The notes beneath the pieces are model-generated. The model was not told the DNA's origin. It worked only from the letters and a program-made list of their open reading frames with translations, and made no database searches. From positions 1 through 5,479 of the forward strand of contig JAICEV010000262.1 in NCBI GenBank assembly GCA_025923975.1: a stretch of DNA of 5,479 nucleotides, in the 5' to 3' direction. Origin of the DNA: Propionibacteriaceae bacterium (lineage in GTDB: Bacteria; Actinomycetota; Actinomycetes; Propionibacteriales; Propionibacteriaceae). Positions 3,888-5,479 of the stretch are shown here, piece by piece (within the stretch, counting starts at the first letter, position 1; each line of letters opens with the position of its first letter). A program made the translations under genes and the position numbers.

Positions 3888-4684
3888 TCTTCAAGAGGGG
3901 CAGGAAGCGCGGCGACGAGTCACCAGTCGAGGAGCTGCCCGAGGATGCTGAGTTCGATGACCTAGACGAACTGGATGCCGCAGAGGACACGCCGGCGGCG
4001 ACTGAAGGGGATGACCAGGCCGCGGAGCTGGAGGCCGTGGAAGACATCGACTGGCGGAGTTCGGGACCTTATGACATCACCGAAGTCGACAGCATCGAGA
4101 GCACGGAGGAAAGTCCGAAGATCGACCTTGGCAGTCTGATTCTCACGCCGCTACCGGGATCAGAGTTACGCCTCCAGGTAGCCGAGGAGACCGGTGAGAT
4201 CGTCTCGGCGATGCTGGTGATCGAGACCATTGTCGAGCCGCCAGCCAGCGCCAATGAGAAACGTCAGACGTACTCCTCGGCACTTGAGCTCGGAGCGTAC
4301 GCAGCTCCCCGCAGCGGCGGTTTATGGGCCGAGTTGCGAGATGAGATTTCTCGCAGCGCCACCGAGGCCGGCGGCACCGCCTCGCTCGGCGAAGGGCCGT
4401 TCGGCGTCGAACTAAGACGGCTGATCCCAGTCACAACGCCCGACGGCGAGGAGGGATATCAGCCCTCGCGCATGTGGGTGGCCGAAGGCCCTCGCTGGCT
4501 GCTGCGCGGCATTGTCTATGGTCAAGCCGCGATTGAGGACGACACCGACTCTCCGGTGGTCGCTGATGTGCTCGCCGCCTTTCGTCAGGTGATCGTGCGG
4601 CGGGGCGATGAAGCAATGGCACCTGGTGATCTGCTCCCTTTGACCATGCCGACCAACGTGAGTCGGGAGACTGACGAGTCTTGA
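3884..4684 (+). CDS. DUF3710 family protein
   Basis: A 266-residue soluble protein of the DUF3710 family. After a basic N-terminus (FKRGRKRG, residues 3-10) comes a long strongly acidic, probably disordered stretch (about 11-56). The conserved domain runs from about 61 to 258, recognised by GPYDITEVD (61-69), IDLGSLILTPLPGSELRLQV (80-99), AAPRSGGLWAELRDEI (140-155), EGPFGVELRRLIPV (170-183), PDGEEGYQPSRMW (186-198), GPRWLLRGIVYGQAA (202-216) and the ending DLLPLTMP. Between the second and third conserved strands, residues about 116-130 (including EPPASANEKRQTY) look longer than I remember for the family. No signal peptide, helix or catalytic motif is visible and the function is unknown to me. 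It corresponds to Rv2696c, which also follows dut in M. tuberculosis. Its overlap with dut and strong own ribosome site argue for matched expression with dUTPase. Confidence 0.95.
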   Translation: MIFKRGRKRGDESPVEELPEDAEFDDLDELDAAEDTPAATEGDDQAAELEAVEDIDWRSSGPYDITEVDSIESTEESPKIDLGSLILTPLPGSELRLQVAEETGEIVSAMLVIETIVEPPASANEKRQTYSSALELGAYAAPRSGGLWAELRDEISRSATEAGGTASLGEGPFGVELRRLIPVTTPDGEEGYQPSRMWVAEGPRWLLRGIVYGQAAIEDDTDSPVVADVLAAFRQVIVRRGDEAMAPGDLLPLTMPTNVSRETDES

Positions 4685-4741
4685 TACGTCGCCGCGAGCG
4701 AAGTGTGCATGGCATTGACCACGGTGGGATGCTTGGAGGGC

Positions 4742-4749
4742 GGAGGTGA
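4742..4749 (+). promoter_or_regulatory. Perfect Shine-Dalgarno for the OB-fold gene (GGAGGTGA)
   Basis: All eight bases match the complement of the conserved 16S rRNA 3' end and sit six bases before ATG 4756, an ideal distance. It settles the start of the OB-fold gene and predicts stronger translation than for dut or DUF3159, whose upstream regions are weak. Confidence 0.8.
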
Positions 4750-4755
4750 CACGCG

Positions 4756-5136
4756 ATGGCCGGAGAAAACATGCTGCAGCGAGCACTGCGCCGGTTCACA
4801 TCCTCGAACGCCGAACTTGAATCCGAGGAATTGCAACGCAATGTCCGGGAGGAAGGCGCAATGCCGATTGGGGAGTGTGAGGACCGTCAGCGGGTGCAGC
4901 TGACGGGTACCGTCTCGACGGTGACGATCAACCCCAGGGCCGGACACCCCGCCCTCGAGGTCGAGCTGCGCGACGGGTCCGGAGCGGTGACGCTAGTGTG
5001 GCTCGGTCGCCGGCAGATTCCTGGAATCGACTGTGGGCGGACACTGAAGGTGTCTGGTCGGATCAGCTGCCACGAGGGAAGGCGGTTGATATACAACCCG
5101 CGTTACGAGCTGATGCAGACACCGACGGCCTCGTGA
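4756..5136 (+). CDS. OB-fold nucleic-acid-binding domain protein
   Basis: A 126-residue protein. Residues 1-43 are charged and probably helical (MLQRALRRF, then ESEELQRNVREEG). About 45-121 form a small OB-fold of the tRNA-anticodon/RecG-like wedge type. Visible beta-strand patterns are RQRVQLTGTVSTVTINP (45-60), ALEVELRDGSGAVTLVWLGRRQIPGI (66-91), GRTLKVSGRISCHEGRRLIYNPRYEL (94-119). The phrase LRDGSGAVTLVWLGR is typical of these OB domains, which bind single-stranded DNA or RNA, or oligosaccharides; nucleic acid is the likeliest ligand but is inferred. Cytoplasmic, with no membrane segment. A perfect Shine-Dalgarno fixes ATG 4756. The equivalent gene, Rv2694c, lies in the same cluster in M. 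tuberculosis. Next to dUTPase, a role in DNA repair or nucleotide quality control is reasonable but untested. Confidence 0.92.
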   Translation: MAGENMLQRALRRFTSSNAELESEELQRNVREEGAMPIGECEDRQRVQLTGTVSTVTINPRAGHPALEVELRDGSGAVTLVWLGRRQIPGIDCGRTLKVSGRISCHEGRRLIYNPRYELMQTPTAS

Positions 5137-5161
5137 TCGGCGCCGCCGCGGTGCCTGCAGC

Positions 5162-5479
5162 ATGACCGAGCTACCGGCTGAGCCGAGGACAGGTTCGGAG
5201 GACACAAGTTCCTCGACGCCGACGGCGGGCACGCAGCAGTTTCAGTACGTGGAGGAGTTCGTCCGCTACGAACTCGGGAAGTCTCTGGGTGGCGCCCGGG
5301 GGATGTTCGAGTCAGCGTTGCCGTTCGTAGCCTTTACCATCGCCTGGGTCATCGGCCGCGAGCTCTACCCGGCTATCGGGGCAGCGCTTGGGACTGCGTT
5401 GCTGCTGGCGATGATCCGCATTCTGCAGCGGCAATCGATCAAGTACGTCGCGCAGGCGGTTTTCCCAACGGCTATCGCC
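5162..5479 (+). CDS. DUF3159 family membrane protein, N-terminal 106 residues (continues past the right edge)
   Basis: The frame from ATG 5162 is open to the right edge. A Thr/Ser-rich hydrophilic start (about 1-24) is followed by FVRYELGKSLGGARGMFESALPFVAFTIAW, the family's amphipathic entry and first helix (about 50-63). A second helix (about 69-85, including IGAALGTALLLAMI) and RILQRQSIKYVAQAVFP come next. This matches the DUF3159 family, multi-helix integral membrane proteins of unknown function; Rv2693c is the M. tuberculosis counterpart as I recall. The next in-frame codon upstream that matters is the stop at 5111, and no other start lies between, so ATG 5162 is the first possible start. 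No good Shine-Dalgarno is seen in the GC-rich 25-base gap after the OB-fold gene, so reinitiation after that gene or a downstream start is possible. Full-length homologues have several more helices, outside this window. Confidence 0.9.
   Translation, partial: MTELPAEPRTGSEDTSSSTPTAGTQQFQYVEEFVRYELGKSLGGARGMFESALPFVAFTIAWVIGRELYPAIGAALGTALLLAMIRILQRQSIKYVAQAVFPTAIA

Noticed and set aside
4715..4720. TTGACC as a -35 for a separate OB-fold gene promoter
   Set aside because: No TANNNT at the right distance before the ribosome binding site; the gene is close enough to be read from the operon promoter.
5133..5135. GTG overlapping the OB-fold stop (GTGA) as the DUF3159 start
   Set aside because: It is not in frame with the DUF3159 coding sequence; GTG at 5151 is also out of frame.
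1..5479. Mobile element, prophage, defence island or CRISPR array
   Set aside because: No transposase, integrase, terminal inverted repeats, spaced direct-repeat array or toxin-antitoxin pattern was found; all genes fit a conserved actinobacterial core region.

Overview
The window looks like chromosomal core DNA from an actinobacterium. The DNA is GC-rich (roughly 60-65% by eye), GTG starts occur, and six of the genes belong to families that are essentially actinobacterial: DUF4193, DUF4235, DUF3093, DUF3710, a small OB-fold protein and DUF3159. From memory, the block from DUF4193 to DUF3159 around dut corresponds to the Mycobacterium tuberculosis Rv2693c-Rv2699c neighbourhood, although gene orientations differ. 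No insertion sequence, phage gene, CRISPR array, tRNA or rRNA was seen.

Layout. Positions 1-479 hold, on the minus strand, the N-terminal half of a major facilitator transporter that runs off the left edge. Its start is unusual, because the only strong Shine-Dalgarno/GTG start lies in another reading frame. Divergent from it, 589-1728 (+) encodes ferrochelatase (hemH, in actinobacteria the coproporphyrin ferrochelatase). Its GTG start sits in the loop of a perfect 7-bp inverted repeat. After a 201-bp gap comes a DUF4193 zinc-ribbon protein (1930-2232, +). It faces a small DUF4235 membrane protein (2477-2740, -) across a 244-bp convergent gap that contains three strong inverted repeats. DUF4235 is divergent from a DUF3093 membrane protein (2868-3317, +). 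The 127 bp between them carries a near-palindrome flanked by outward-facing -10 elements, and the DUF3093 one is placed for a leaderless mRNA.

From 2868 to the right edge everything is on the plus strand and tightly packed: DUF3093, 21 bp, dut (3339-3887), 4-bp overlap, DUF3710 (3884-4684), 71 bp, OB-fold protein (4756-5136), 25 bp, DUF3159 membrane protein (5162 to beyond the right edge). This looks like an operon joining dUTP removal (thymidylate supply, and keeping uracil out of DNA) to a putative nucleic-acid-binding protein and several uncharacterised partners. The dUTPase has a long Gln-rich C-terminal tail built from four degenerate 15-bp tandem repeats.

No wholly new system is evident. 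The features most worth a second look are the transporter's frame switch at a T_TTC_CCC heptamer, the repeat-built dUTPase tail, the shared operator-like palindrome with a leaderless promoter, and the start-codon hairpin of hemH.
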